A DNA stretch of 64,000 nt from Mesorhizobium sp. M4B.F.Ca.ET.203.01.1.1 (lineage in GTDB: Bacteria > Pseudomonadota > Alphaproteobacteria > Rhizobiales > Rhizobiaceae): assembly GCF_004791025.1 (NCBI RefSeq), contig NZ_SRUO01000019.1, positions 62,001 to 126,000 on the forward strand, in the 5' to 3' direction. A model generated the notes under the pieces. That model saw only the letters and a program-made list of their open reading frames with translations, was not told where the DNA came from and did no database searches. This document shows positions 36,095 through 44,605 of the stretch, piece after piece. How positions within the stretch are numbered: position 1 is the first letter of the stretch; every line of letters starts with the position of its first letter. Both the position numbers and the translations under genes were made by a program.

Positions 36095-37270
36095 TCACGC
36101 AGCTGCCGGTCCTGCTTCACGCAGCAAATCGTCAGCTTTGTCCGTCTTCTCCCAGGTGAACTCAGGCTCTTCACGCCCGAAGTGTCCGTATGTCGCCGTC
36201 TTGCGGTATATCGGGCGTAAGAGATCAAGCATCTTGATGATGCCTTTCGGTCGGAGATTGAAAACCTCGAGAACAAGGCGCTCGATCCTTTTTTCCTCGA
36301 TCCTTGCGGTTCCGAAAGTATTGACCATGACAGAAACCGGACTGGCCACGCCGATCGCGTAGGCAAGCTGAACCTCGCAGACCTCCGCAAGGCCGCTGGC
36401 AACGATGTTCTTCGCGACATACCGGGCGGCATAGGCCGCCGAGCGGTCAACCTTGGATGGGTCCTTGCCCGAAAAGGCACCGCCGCCGTGACGCCCGGTC
36501 CCACCGTAGGAATCGACGATGATCTTCCGTCCTGTGAGGCCGCAGTCGCCGGCAGGCCCACCGACCACGAACCGCCCTGTTGGGTTGACCAGAAATCTGA
36601 TCCCCGAAGTATCCAGGTGGGCCGGCAGGACCGGTTTTATGATCTCCTCAATGACGCCTTCGCGTACCGTGGCTTGTGAGACCGCTTCGTCATGCTGCGT
36701 CGACAGGACTATGGTATCCAGCGCCACCGGGCGGAGCCCTTCGTAGCGTACGGACACTTGAGATTTCACGTCCGGACGCAGCCAGCCAAGCTGTCCCGCT
36801 TTCCGGACCTCGGCCTGTCTTTTCGTCAAATGGTGAGCGAGTTGGATCGGCAGGGGCATCAATGTATCCGTCTCGTTGCATGCGAATCCAAACATGATGC
36901 CCTGATCCCCTGCCCCCTGCCCGAGATCCTGCCCTCGTCCTTCATCAACGCCCTGGCTTATGTCGGGCGACTGCTCGGTGAGGGCCAGAACGACGGCGCA
37001 ACGTCGACCATCAAAGCCAATCGCATCATCGTCGTAGCCAATATCGAGTATCGTATCGCGGGCGACTTGGCTGTAATCGATGTGGGCATGGCTGGTGATC
37101 TCGCCAGCCACAACGACCATCCCCGTCTTCACCAACACTTCACAGGCGACGCGCGCCTTCGGATCGGTGCGCAGGACCGCATCGAGAATGGCATCGGAGA
37201 TGTTGTCTGCCATCTTATCGGGGTGTCCCGCGCCGACGGATTCGGAAGAGAACACGAACTGCCTGGTCAT
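36095..37270 (-). CDS. metK: S-adenosylmethionine synthase
   Basis: MetK makes S-adenosylmethionine from methionine and ATP. Landmarks: SVGAGHPDKMADNISDAILD, GEITSHAHIDY, GAGDQGIMFGFACNET, VNPTGRFVVGGPAGDCGLTG, DSYGGTGRHGGGAFSGKDPSKVDRS and YGHFGREEPEFTWE. The 391-residue sequence is of the E. coli/betaproteobacterial type; the alphaproteobacterial housekeeping MetK has a different N-terminal half (from memory). It is therefore probably a second, horizontally acquired copy. It lies between glyA (58-base gap) and the adenosine kinase gene in one operon. Confidence 0.93.
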   Translation of the reverse strand: MTRQFVFSSESVGAGHPDKMADNISDAILDAVLRTDPKARVACEVLVKTGMVVVAGEITSHAHIDYSQVARDTILDIGYDDDAIGFDGRRCAVVLALTEQSPDISQGVDEGRGQDLGQGAGDQGIMFGFACNETDTLMPLPIQLAHHLTKRQAEVRKAGQLGWLRPDVKSQVSVRYEGLRPVALDTIVLSTQHDEAVSQATVREGVIEEIIKPVLPAHLDTSGIRFLVNPTGRFVVGGPAGDCGLTGRKIIVDSYGGTGRHGGGAFSGKDPSKVDRSAAYAARYVAKNIVASGLAEVCEVQLAYAIGVASPVSVMVNTFGTARIEEKRIERLVLEVFNLRPKGIIKMLDLLRPIYRKTATYGHFGREEPEFTWEKTDKADDLLREAGPAAA

Positions 37271-37327
37271 AAAAATGCCCTCGCTTCAAGTGCTGGAGTT
37301 AGTGAGGAGTTTCTGGATTGGGGTGGC

Positions 37328-38665
37328 TTATCGGTCGGGGATGCCGGGAACATCGAACGCAGTGCAGAAGTCGGCAACGTCTCTTCGTACGCTCGCATGA
37401 ACTTCCTGGTCATCGGGCTGGCGGCAGACCGAGTCGATGAAAGCGGCGATCTGCACCATCTCCGTTTCGCGCATGCCCATGGACGTCACCGCTGGTGTCC
37501 CTAAGCGGATGCCGCTTGTCAGCGCCGGATGCCGCCGGTCGCCCGGGACCATATTGAAATTCGCAATGATGCCTGCACGCGATAAGCGCTCCGCATAGGC
37601 TTTGCCTGACAGCGGCCGGTCCCGAAGATCAAGGATCAGCATGTGATTGTCAGTGCCCCCGGTGACGAGTTCATAACCTCGCTCCAGAAGCGCCTGGGCC
37701 AGAGCCTTGGCGTTGTGGACGATCTGCTGACCGTAGACACGAAAGGACGAGTTCGCTGCTTCCTGCAAAGCGACGGCAAGCGCGGCGATAGTATTCATAT
37801 GCGGTCCGCCTTGCAGAAGAGGGAACACGGCGCGGTCTATACGTTTGGCCAGATTGTGTTTGCTCTTCGGATGATGGAGGGGCTGATAACGGTCTTCATT
37901 CCTTGATAAAATGAAGCCACCCCGGGGACCGCGGATCGACTTGTGAGAGGTGCTGGTGACCACATCGCAATGGGGCACGGGGTTCGGATGCACTCCTGCG
38001 ACAACCAGGCCGCTGATGTGGGCGATGTCAGCCACCAGATACGAGTTCACCTCCGAAGCAATTTCGGCCATTGCCGCGTAGTCAAAAATACGCGGATAAG
38101 CAGTTCCGCCGACCCAAATTAGCTTCGGGCGTTCCCGCTTGGCGGTCTCGCGCAAGTGGTCATAGTCAATTTGCTGTGTCTTTTCGTGCAGCCTGTACGG
38201 GACGCGCTGATAATCGCTGCCGGAAAAATTGACGGACCAACCGTGAGTCAGATGGCCGCCTTCGGGTAAAGGCAAGCCCATCACTTTGTCACGGGGGCTC
38301 AAAAGCGCGCGATAGACAGCCTGGTTGGCTGGCGAGCCTGAATAAGGCTGGACGTTGGCGTGTTCACTGCCAAATAGCGCTTTCAGGCGCTCGATCGCGA
38401 GGGTCTCAAGCTCATCGACGATCTCGTTTCCGGCGTAGTAGCGCGCACCGGGGTATCCCTCGGCATACTTGTTGGTGAAAATCGACCCGGTCGCTTCCAA
38501 CACCGCCGAGGAGGCAAAGTTCTCGGAGGCGATCAGTTTGAGAGTTGTCCGCTCCTGGCGCTCCTGTCTTAGAAGCAGTTCGCGAACGCGGGAGTCGACG
38601 GCGGCTAAGTGAGGCCGCCCGTAAGTGTCGGGCTGCGCGATGGCGCCGCCGGCGGAGTTATCCAT
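37328..38665 (-). CDS. glyA: Serine hydroxymethyltransferase
   Basis: GlyA interconverts serine and glycine and charges tetrahydrofolate with a C1 unit. From the ATG at 38665 the 445-residue protein shows LKLIASENFASSAVLEA, NKYAEGYPGARYYAG, NVQPYSGSPANQAVY, DIAHISGLVVAGVHPNP and STSHKSIRGPRGGFIL, with the PLP lysine after His. Several conserved positions differ from housekeeping rhizobial GlyA (for example STSHKSIRG in place of TTTHKTLRG), suggesting a divergent second copy. It starts 37 bases after the ArsR-type gene and heads the C1/SAM cluster. Confidence 0.92.
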   Translation of the reverse strand: MDNSAGGAIAQPDTYGRPHLAAVDSRVRELLLRQERQERTTLKLIASENFASSAVLEATGSIFTNKYAEGYPGARYYAGNEIVDELETLAIERLKALFGSEHANVQPYSGSPANQAVYRALLSPRDKVMGLPLPEGGHLTHGWSVNFSGSDYQRVPYRLHEKTQQIDYDHLRETAKRERPKLIWVGGTAYPRIFDYAAMAEIASEVNSYLVADIAHISGLVVAGVHPNPVPHCDVVTSTSHKSIRGPRGGFILSRNEDRYQPLHHPKSKHNLAKRIDRAVFPLLQGGPHMNTIAALAVALQEAANSSFRVYGQQIVHNAKALAQALLERGYELVTGGTDNHMLILDLRDRPLSGKAYAERLSRAGIIANFNMVPGDRRHPALTSGIRLGTPAVTSMGMRETEMVQIAAFIDSVCRQPDDQEVHASVRRDVADFCTAFDVPGIPDR

Positions 38666-38702
38666 GGTAGTCGCGCTCCATTTGGACTGATCTATTTCAC
38701 GA

Positions 38703-39047
38703 TCAAGCAAGCGGTCCCTTCAACCGCGCGTCTTGTATTGCTTCCAGGCGTTGTAGGTCTCTTTTATGATGACCATCATCGTGGGGCAGGAGATCGACCA
38801 CCAATTGAGCCAGCCCGCCATCCTTGCCTCCTGCTTGCATATGGTACGAAGACTGCGGACGTTGTTCGTTGCAGCAAAGAAAGTTGGCTCTGACCAGCCG
38901 CCGGACGTGGCGTCGAACCTGCTCGCGAGGCAGACTGGTAATATCGGCCAGCTCGCCGACGGTTAGATCCGCATGCGCGCAAAGGCCCAGGATTCGAAGG
39001 CGATCAAGATGCGCTGCCGTCCTTACGCGATTTACCAGTGTCAACAT
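38703..39047 (-). CDS. ArsR-type HTH regulator, truncated from an ArsR-methyltransferase
   Basis: This 114-residue protein is an ArsR-type winged helix (LRILGLCAHADLTVGELADI, then LPREQVRRHVRRLVRANFLC). A linker ends QLVVDLLPHDDGHHKRDLQRLEAIQDAR. In Rhizobiales the matching full-length proteins are ~330 residues and continue after this linker into a SAM-dependent methyltransferase domain. Here the frame stops at once (LKGPLA, stop), so that domain is absent. Known relatives respond to SAM or SAH and control methionine-cycle genes, which fits its place in front of glyA-metK. Regulation of this operon is inferred. Confidence 0.7.
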   Translation of the reverse strand: MLTLVNRVRTAAHLDRLRILGLCAHADLTVGELADITSLPREQVRRHVRRLVRANFLCCNEQRPQSSYHMQAGGKDGGLAQLVVDLLPHDDGHHKRDLQRLEAIQDARLKGPLA

Positions 39048-39359
39048 TGGTTGGCATCAACCCGGACGGGATGCAGCAAGCCGCTAGCCCTTCTATCCCC
39101 ATCAATCCGCATGAGATCTCTTCTTGTCATTTGCTGTAAATCCGCTGGTATGGATGCTAATGGAAGATGGATCACAGTCCTTTCTACGACTAAGACGCCA
39201 GATATTGGGGCTAATGTACCACCTGACAGGAGACTACGCTCACGAACATTATGTGAATTTTTTTTAACGTTGCTGAGAATCAAGGGTGAGGTTTGGCGAA
39301 TGTCTCGCCGTCGACTGTCGAATCCTGCCCGACGGGATTATGGGGTGCGTAGCCTGCTT
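39048..39359. other. Leader of the glyA-metK operon, nothing specific recognised
   Basis: The stretch upstream of the ArsR-type gene includes an AT-rich patch (AATTTTTTTTAACG near 39256). It could hold a promoter, but no riboswitch or operator was recognised. Confidence 0.35.
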
Positions 39360-39545
39360 GTCCTTTCCACATGACCAGCGACGATGGGGCGAAGGCGGCA
39401 GACATAGCTCTGGAGCATGCTGCGGTGTCTTTGGCCTGAAGCCGAGGAAGGCGGACCGTGGCTTCCGCGCCGCTGCCGGGAGCCCCCGAACAGGCCAAGT
39501 GGATCAGCCGGGTGTTGCCGTCATAGAGCGTGAGACCCAAAGCTG
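39360..39545 (+). pseudogene. Amidase fragment
   Basis: One plus-strand frame contains HSSGACCGVFGLKPRKADRG. This matches the A-x-x-C-G-V-F-G-L-K-P-S-R-G block of amidase-signature enzymes. Neither the catalytic Ser-Ser-Lys region nor the rest of the enzyme is present, so it is a short relic. Confidence 0.5.
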
Positions 39546-39756
39546 GCCAGCCGCGCCCTGAGGCTGACGCACCGCTCAGCGTCCACCTTGCTCTCGAAGC
39601 CCATCGGCATAGCGCCGATAACGACTTGACCGCGTGCGTGTCGACGAGCGATCGGTGAGCGCAAGGATCGAGGGTGCAGTGCAGGATAATGCTGTTTTAG
39701 CGCTGTTTTCAGCCGACTGCCTTGAGCGTGGGCACAAGGATATAGGCCGCAGGAGA

Positions 39757-39905
39757 TCATCGTCTGGCTGTTCGGGAGGCCGCCCTGGGCGCGCGACAGC
39801 CGTTCCTTCGGCTGCGCCAGCTCCGCCACCATCCGCGCCGTGCCTTCCGGAGACCATTCCCGCTGCCGGCCGGCGCCCGTGAAAACCTCGACCCGGCGCA
39901 CCGGC
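39757..39905 (-). mobile_element. IS66-family OrfA fragment
   Basis: The minus-strand frame reads MRRVEVFTGAGRQREWSPEG and then TARMVAEL, the N-terminal part of the IS66 accessory protein TnpA (RxEVxTGxxRRRxWSxExKARIVAE). The remainder is degraded and neither TnpB nor the transposase is present nearby. Confidence 0.65.
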
Positions 39906-40098
39906 TCGAGATGGCTGGGCTCAGCGTAACTCTGAAGTCGTCATATACCGAAGCCTTCACAGACTTCGGACATCTCCCTCACAGTCCGATCAAGATGGCG
40001 TCAGGAACACCGCTTGCGTTGATGCGGATGAACCCCTGCTTGTGCCACAATGACCCTTATCTCAGCGCGCGAGCCAAAGCTTCCGCGCAAGGCGACGG
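39906..40098. other. Short gap downstream of nopX
   Basis: No gene or clear terminator recognised before the end of nopX. Confidence 0.35.
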
Positions 40099-42036
40099 CT
40101 AGGATAAGGCAATGCCGACGAAGGGCACATTGCTTGCCACACTCTGGAATGATGGCATGCTCGGAAGGCCTAGGTTTTGCTCAGGGCCGCCTGCAAGGCG
40201 CGCTTGGAGGTTATTCACATAGCCTTCTGCGTAGTCCTTCGCCGTCGAGACCGAAAGATCAATGCCTGCCGCCAAGGCCTCTTCCATCAGGTGCTTTACG
40301 AGCCCATTTCGAATGGCCAGCTTGACCTCGGGGCCTGCGATAAGGCCGATCGCCTGCGCGGCCATATTGAGGCCAGCTTCCTCCAGCGCTCGCTTCATAT
40401 CGCCTCCGTTAATGGCCGTACGCAGGAGATTGGCTGCTTGCGACTCAGCCTCGAGAACCATCGAGGCAAGATCGGCTACTTGTCCGAGGCCCGGAATGAA
40501 GCTGAGCAGTCCCACCGCCGTTGCCGCCAAGTCGAGCACTTTCGTCTCGATTTTGAGCACGGAGTCGACGACGTGCATGACGGCCCCGCCGTTCTTTTTG
40601 GCTGACTTAATGTCAGGCTGGTCCATCAGGCCCATCTTCATGTCCGCGACGGCATTCTGCTCTTCTGCGGTTTGGGCGCCGTGGGTGATTGGCTGCTGAA
40701 CGTTGCGGTTCGCAGACGACATGTTTGTGCAAAAATGGGCAAAGTCTTTTTTGCTGATATTGCCGGAATCAACCGTATGCCCGCCGCCAAAGTCGAAGAA
40801 TTTATGATGGGTCTTATAGCCCGTGATCGAATTGTTCAGGAGGCCAAACAAAAGAGGATCTGAAAGGAGCTGAGAGGCTGCTTCCCGCACTTTCGGATCA
40901 AGGCTCTTGTCGTCTTTCATTTTCGCCAGTTTGTCGCGAGTCAGAACACCGCTTCCAAAGAACGTGTCCTGATGGTCCTTGATCATCTCGACCGTATTCA
41001 GCTCAGTTTGCGTGAGGCTCATCGACGATGAGGCCACTTGCAGGAAATCCTCTTTGTGCATCTTCCCTTTCGAGCCACCGCACAACTGGTTCCAAGCATC
41101 GGGGTGATCGAGGAAATATTGCGCCGCCGCAATGACCTGGGGCGGAAATTTGCCGTTTTTCGATTCGCCGCCGACCATTTTCTTGAACTCATCCAGACTC
41201 AGGTCCTTGGACAGATTTTCGGAGTACCGGTAAAACTCCCGCAAGGCATCGCTCAAGGTCATGACCGAAGGCTGCAAACCTCCGCTGCCGTCGGATGGTA
41301 TGTAGTTCTGCTCGTAGCTTTGCGCTTGGGCTTCCTGAAATGCAGCAACTTGTGGGTGGTGGTTTGAAAATCCGGCCAAGTCCTTGGCGTTGATCTTGCC
41401 TCCACAGCGGCCGTCGCCCTGCGAGCCAATCGCATAAAAAAGTCCCGAATCCTGCTGCAGTCCCTTGATCGCCGCTTTCAGATCCGGTGGCGTAGAGGGA
41501 TCATTGGCTTTCTCGGTCAACGACTTCCAACTAAGCGGGCATTGGTCCTTGTGACGGTTGAGTACCGCAACAATCTGCAACTCAGCCGTGGTCAGCGACC
41601 CACCGTTCCACGTGATTCCGGGGCTCGGCCTGGGAGCCGGCTCGATCTTCGGGGTGACGCGGAGCAGATGTTGGGCTTCAGTCGCCTTGGAGCGTTGCGA
41701 TTGGTCCTCCTTGAGAGCCGCCCTCATATGTGGCGGCAGCAGATCCAGTGGGTGTTGCTCCAAGCCCTTCAATGTCGATTCGACATCCGGTGCCAGATGG
41801 CCCAAAGGGTCCTGCCGCAATTTATCCATTGTCGAATCAAGATTCGACGTTGGCAGATCCCCTTGCGCGAAAGAGCCGGGCTTGTTTGCCAGCACACAAG
41901 TGGACAGCATCGCTTCGAAGCACGATGCACTTTGCTGATGCTGGGTCGCAAAATGGGAAACTTTCAGGCCCGGCCAACCCCTTGCGGACTGTAGCGAATT
42001 TGAGCGGTAGAAAGTTGAAAGATTGCTGGCCGACAT
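40099..42036 (-). CDS. nopX: NopX (NolX), secreted T3SS translocon protein
   Basis: The 645-residue protein matches the NolX/HrpF-type translocon family, which is secreted and thought to form the pore in the host membrane. No Sec signal is present. The middle third holds repeated EF-hand-like blocks, each an acidic/Gly loop followed by K-I/M-x-K-x-D-F/L (CGGKINAKDLAGF, GSKGKMHKEDFLQVA, DSGNISKKDFAHF). The C-terminal region has hydrophobic segments (VLDLAATAVGLLSFIPGLGQ; NMAAQAIGLIAGPEVKLAI) that could insert in membranes. A tts box lies about 200 bases upstream, between it and rhcC1. It is longer than the ~600-residue homologues because of the N-terminal part. Confidence 0.92.
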   Translation of the reverse strand: MSASNLSTFYRSNSLQSARGWPGLKVSHFATQHQQSASCFEAMLSTCVLANKPGSFAQGDLPTSNLDSTMDKLRQDPLGHLAPDVESTLKGLEQHPLDLLPPHMRAALKEDQSQRSKATEAQHLLRVTPKIEPAPRPSPGITWNGGSLTTAELQIVAVLNRHKDQCPLSWKSLTEKANDPSTPPDLKAAIKGLQQDSGLFYAIGSQGDGRCGGKINAKDLAGFSNHHPQVAAFQEAQAQSYEQNYIPSDGSGGLQPSVMTLSDALREFYRYSENLSKDLSLDEFKKMVGGESKNGKFPPQVIAAAQYFLDHPDAWNQLCGGSKGKMHKEDFLQVASSSMSLTQTELNTVEMIKDHQDTFFGSGVLTRDKLAKMKDDKSLDPKVREAASQLLSDPLLFGLLNNSITGYKTHHKFFDFGGGHTVDSGNISKKDFAHFCTNMSSANRNVQQPITHGAQTAEEQNAVADMKMGLMDQPDIKSAKKNGGAVMHVVDSVLKIETKVLDLAATAVGLLSFIPGLGQVADLASMVLEAESQAANLLRTAINGGDMKRALEEAGLNMAAQAIGLIAGPEVKLAIRNGLVKHLMEEALAAGIDLSVSTAKDYAEGYVNNLQARLAGGPEQNLGLPSMPSFQSVASNVPFVGIALS

Positions 42037-42239
42037 TGTGCATCCTCAGACGTGACGTTGAAATCCCCACAAGAGACCCCGACAGAAGATCCCTTGCGTT
42101 TCACAAAATTCGACAATTCCAAGCGTCGGCAGGTCACGAATGCGCCTGCCCTGCCTTCAATTGCTGTGTTCCGGGCCGGCTCCAAGGTTCGGTCCAACAC
42201 AATGGCCGGAGTCACCGCGAGAGCTGCCGGGACTCATCA

Positions 42240-42267
42240 TGAGCGGATTAGCTTTCGAGAAACTGAC
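42240..42267 (-). promoter_or_regulatory. tts box upstream of nopX
   Basis: On the minus strand it begins GTCAGTTTCTCGAAAGCTAA, close to the TtsI consensus TCAGCTTNTCGAAAGCT. It lies in the 300-base gap between rhcC1 and nopX and points at nopX. Confidence 0.85.
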
Positions 42268-42337
42268 GAGTTTGCGAAGAGTTCACAAAGGGGTAGCCGC
42301 AGTCATGTTCTTCAGAGCTGCGGCAAATCCTCAATGT

Positions 42338-43036
42338 TCATTTCTTGCCCAGCTCAGGCTTCCCGCCAACGCTATCCTGTTGTGGGATGTCAGAAGAATA
42401 AGAAGCATCCGGTCGTCCGTCGCGAACGACCGTAGTGGAGGAGCCGCGAAACAAGATCAGCACTGATTCCTTTGGCGTGGCCGCTATGTGAGTCTGCGCC
42501 TGCGCCTCCGCCACCAAGCCGTTAAAGGTCTGCTCCACGAGTGCGACGAAGCGCGGTGGACCGGAAACGAAGACGAGGCCATTGCCTGGCACGGGTTTGA
42601 CTACATAGCGCTCGTCGGAGATATCAAGCTTGTCGAGAGCCCCCTTGAACGCATCGAAGCGAATCGACGTCATCAAAAGCATTCGAGTTTGCGATTCTTG
42701 TGCAGCAGACACATAGAGCACAAGGCCGTCATAGTACCATTGGAGACCGTAAAGGTTCGTCAAGCGGTCGAGGAACGCGCGCGGTGGCAAATCAGGCATA
42801 CGTCCGCGAATTCGCCCCTTCACCGCAGGACTGATGTTGACCCTGATATTCAGGTTGTTGCCGAATTCCTGCAACGCTGCAGCGAGTTCCTGATCCAGAA
42901 CCGTGTATCTATAGGGTGTCGCCGGAAGGGACAGCGGGACTGCGTGCGCCGGGTGAATCCCGGTGGACAGAAAAAACCCGGCACAGAGAAGTCTCAAAAC
43001 ATGCAGGGTGACGGGTTGGATAAGCGTTCTCGGCAT
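42338..43036 (-). CDS. rhcC1: RhcC1 (NolW), N-terminal part of the split secretin
   Basis: From the ATG at 43036 the 232-residue protein has a signal peptide (about MPRTLIQPVTLHVLRLLCAG to residue 32). The N0 and N1-type domains of T3SS secretins follow: RYTVLDQELAAALQEFGNNLNIRVNIS, PRAFLDRLTNLYGLQWYYDG and MTSIRFDAFKGALDKLD. It has no membrane-channel secretin domain; that is in RhcC2 at 30023-31489, as in other rhizobial systems. It is transcribed away from nopB. Confidence 0.9.
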   Translation of the reverse strand: MPRTLIQPVTLHVLRLLCAGFFLSTGIHPAHAVPLSLPATPYRYTVLDQELAAALQEFGNNLNIRVNISPAVKGRIRGRMPDLPPRAFLDRLTNLYGLQWYYDGLVLYVSAAQESQTRMLLMTSIRFDAFKGALDKLDISDERYVVKPVPGNGLVFVSGPPRFVALVEQTFNGLVAEAQAQTHIAATPKESVLILFRGSSTTVVRDGRPDASYSSDIPQQDSVGGKPELGKK

Positions 43037-43122
43037 GTCGCACTGATAAACCAAACGCTGAAATCATCACAAGTGACTAAATTGCCGAAGAGATTTTAGA
43101 TGTCGAAATGACGCCGCCGTTA

Positions 43123-43150
43123 GTCAGCTTGTTGTCAGCTTGCCCCCCTA
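43123..43150 (+). promoter_or_regulatory. tts box upstream of nopB
   Basis: It begins GTCAGCTTGTTGTCAGCTTG and ends CCCCCCTA. It keeps TCAGCTTGT and the terminal C-N4-TA spacing of the tts box but has TTGTCAGC in place of TCGAAAGC. It starts 100 bases before nopB and heads the nopB-rhcU operon. Confidence 0.75.
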
Positions 43151-43222
43151 GGAGTGTTGCGCCGACACCGGGTGATGAATGGGCGGGGCTCGCCCGGTCA
43201 GAGAGAGCAACCGAGTCCTTAC

Positions 43223-43732
43223 ATGATGATGCCTGTCACGTCGATCTCTGCCACTCTAACGGCTGGCCTCCCCAGGGTCGGATCACCGTCGATTGTCGAG
43301 CAGGCCCAGTTTGAGCGCGCCTTAGGGCATGCAGCCGACTCGCTGAAAAACGATGCCGCCGCGGGGCCAGCGAGTGCGGCGCCAGTTGCTGCGGCGATGG
43401 ATGTTCAGCGCGCGGCTGCGCCGACGAGCGGCATGGGCGATCGCGTGTTGCAGACGATTTCCTCCCTATATCCACACAACACTGTTTCCTTCCCCGCGCT
43501 CGACCATGACATAGCCCTTTCGAAGGGCGCTCTACCGGGACCGGCGCAGAAGCTTCCCGTCGCAGGTGAGGCGGGAACCGGAATCTCGGGCATTCCTCAA
43601 CAAGGGCAAGACTTCGAAACGATGATGGCTGGTCTTCGGGATGTTTACAACGGCGTCACCCAGGTGGCGCTTATCTCCAAAGGCGTCAGCGGCATCACAT
43701 CATCCGTGAATAAACTTTTGAAGGAAGGCTGA
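43223..43732 (+). CDS. nopB: NopB (NolB), secreted T3SS pilus-associated protein
   Basis: Starting at the first of three consecutive ATG codons (43223) the protein has about 169 residues. It is Ala/Pro/Ser-rich in the N-terminal half and has the conserved end QDFETMMAGLRDVYNGVTQVALISKGVSGITSSVNKLLKEG-like region, of which DFETMMAGLRDVYNGVTQVA is the best-kept part. NolB/NopB is secreted and associates with the surface pili of rhizobial T3SS; the end resembles inner-rod (SctI) proteins. First gene of the rightward operon, followed after nine bases by rhcJ. Confidence 0.88.
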   Translation: MMMPVTSISATLTAGLPRVGSPSIVEQAQFERALGHAADSLKNDAAAGPASAAPVAAAMDVQRAAAPTSGMGDRVLQTISSLYPHNTVSFPALDHDIALSKGALPGPAQKLPVAGEAGTGISGIPQQGQDFETMMAGLRDVYNGVTQVALISKGVSGITSSVNKLLKEG

Positions 43733-43741
43733 ACCGGGCGC

Positions 43742-44605
43742 ATGATTGGCTTGGCCAAGGGCGAAATCATGCGTGGCCTGTCAGGGTGGCGGTCGATTAG
43801 ACTTGTCATGCTGCCAGTTCTCGTCGCCCTCAGTGCTTGCAAAACCGACCTCTACACGCAATTGCAAGAGCGTGAGGCAAATGAAATGCTCGCACTTCTT
43901 GAAGACAACGGGGTCGCCGCGATCCGGGTGGTCGCCAAGGATGGGACCAGCACGATCCAGGTTGACGAAAAGCTGCTCGCCTTCTCAATCAACCTTCTGA
44001 ACGCCAAGGGGTTGCCGCGCCAATCCTTCAAGAACCTCGGTGAGATATTCCAAGGATCAGGCCTGATTGCCTCGCCGACCGAAGAGCGTGCCCGTTACGT
44101 GTATGCCCTGAGCGAAGAGTTGTCGCGGACGATCAGCGATATCGATGGCGTTTTTTCTGTACGTGTTCACGTCGTGCTGCCGCATAACGACCTTGTGCGA
44201 GCCGGCGCCACGCCATCCTCGGCCTCGGTGTTTATCAGGCACGACGCCAAAACAAATGTCGCGGCTCTGCTGCCAAAGATAAAGATGCTCGTAGCCGACA
44301 GCATCGAAGGCTTGTCCTACGATAAGGTGGAAGTGGTTTTGGTGCCGGTAGAACGGTCCGCACACGAGCAACGGCCCGATCCGACTGCTGTTTTGCCACA
44401 AGCATCAATACCTCTTCCTGCGCCAATTCTGGCGACCGTGACAGGTTTTGCCGCAGCCGTATTCGCCTTGGCCTGTTATCTCTTGGTCAGCGTTGTTACG
44501 CGTCGGCGCAAGCAATCAACCGGCGTTTCCAAGGTCGAGGGGCGCCGGGATGCTTCTGCTGTCGAGGCCATTCGCAAAAGAATGCCTGCAATTGGACGTG
44601 GGTGA
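43742..44605 (+). CDS. rhcJ: RhcJ (NolT), inner-membrane ring lipoprotein SctJ
   Basis: The protein of up to 287 residues (alternative ATG at 43769) has a lipoprotein signal with lipobox (VALSAC). It then shows the typical YscJ sequence: DLYTQLQEREANEMLALLEDN, GLPRQSFKNLGEIFQ, TEERARYVYALSEELSRTI, DGVFSVRVHVVLP and SVFIRH. A C-terminal membrane helix (about residues 230-250) is followed by a basic tail. SctJ forms the periplasmic ring with SctD. Its 3' end overlaps nolU by 56 bases. Confidence 0.93.
   Translation: MIGLAKGEIMRGLSGWRSIRLVMLPVLVALSACKTDLYTQLQEREANEMLALLEDNGVAAIRVVAKDGTSTIQVDEKLLAFSINLLNAKGLPRQSFKNLGEIFQGSGLIASPTEERARYVYALSEELSRTISDIDGVFSVRVHVVLPHNDLVRAGATPSSASVFIRHDAKTNVAALLPKIKMLVADSIEGLSYDKVEVVLVPVERSAHEQRPDPTAVLPQASIPLPAPILATVTGFAAAVFALACYLLVSVVTRRRKQSTGVSKVEGRRDASAVEAIRKRMPAIGRG

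Noticed and set aside
36692..37504. 270-codon plus-strand frame
   Set aside because: Antisense to metK; no recognisable motif.
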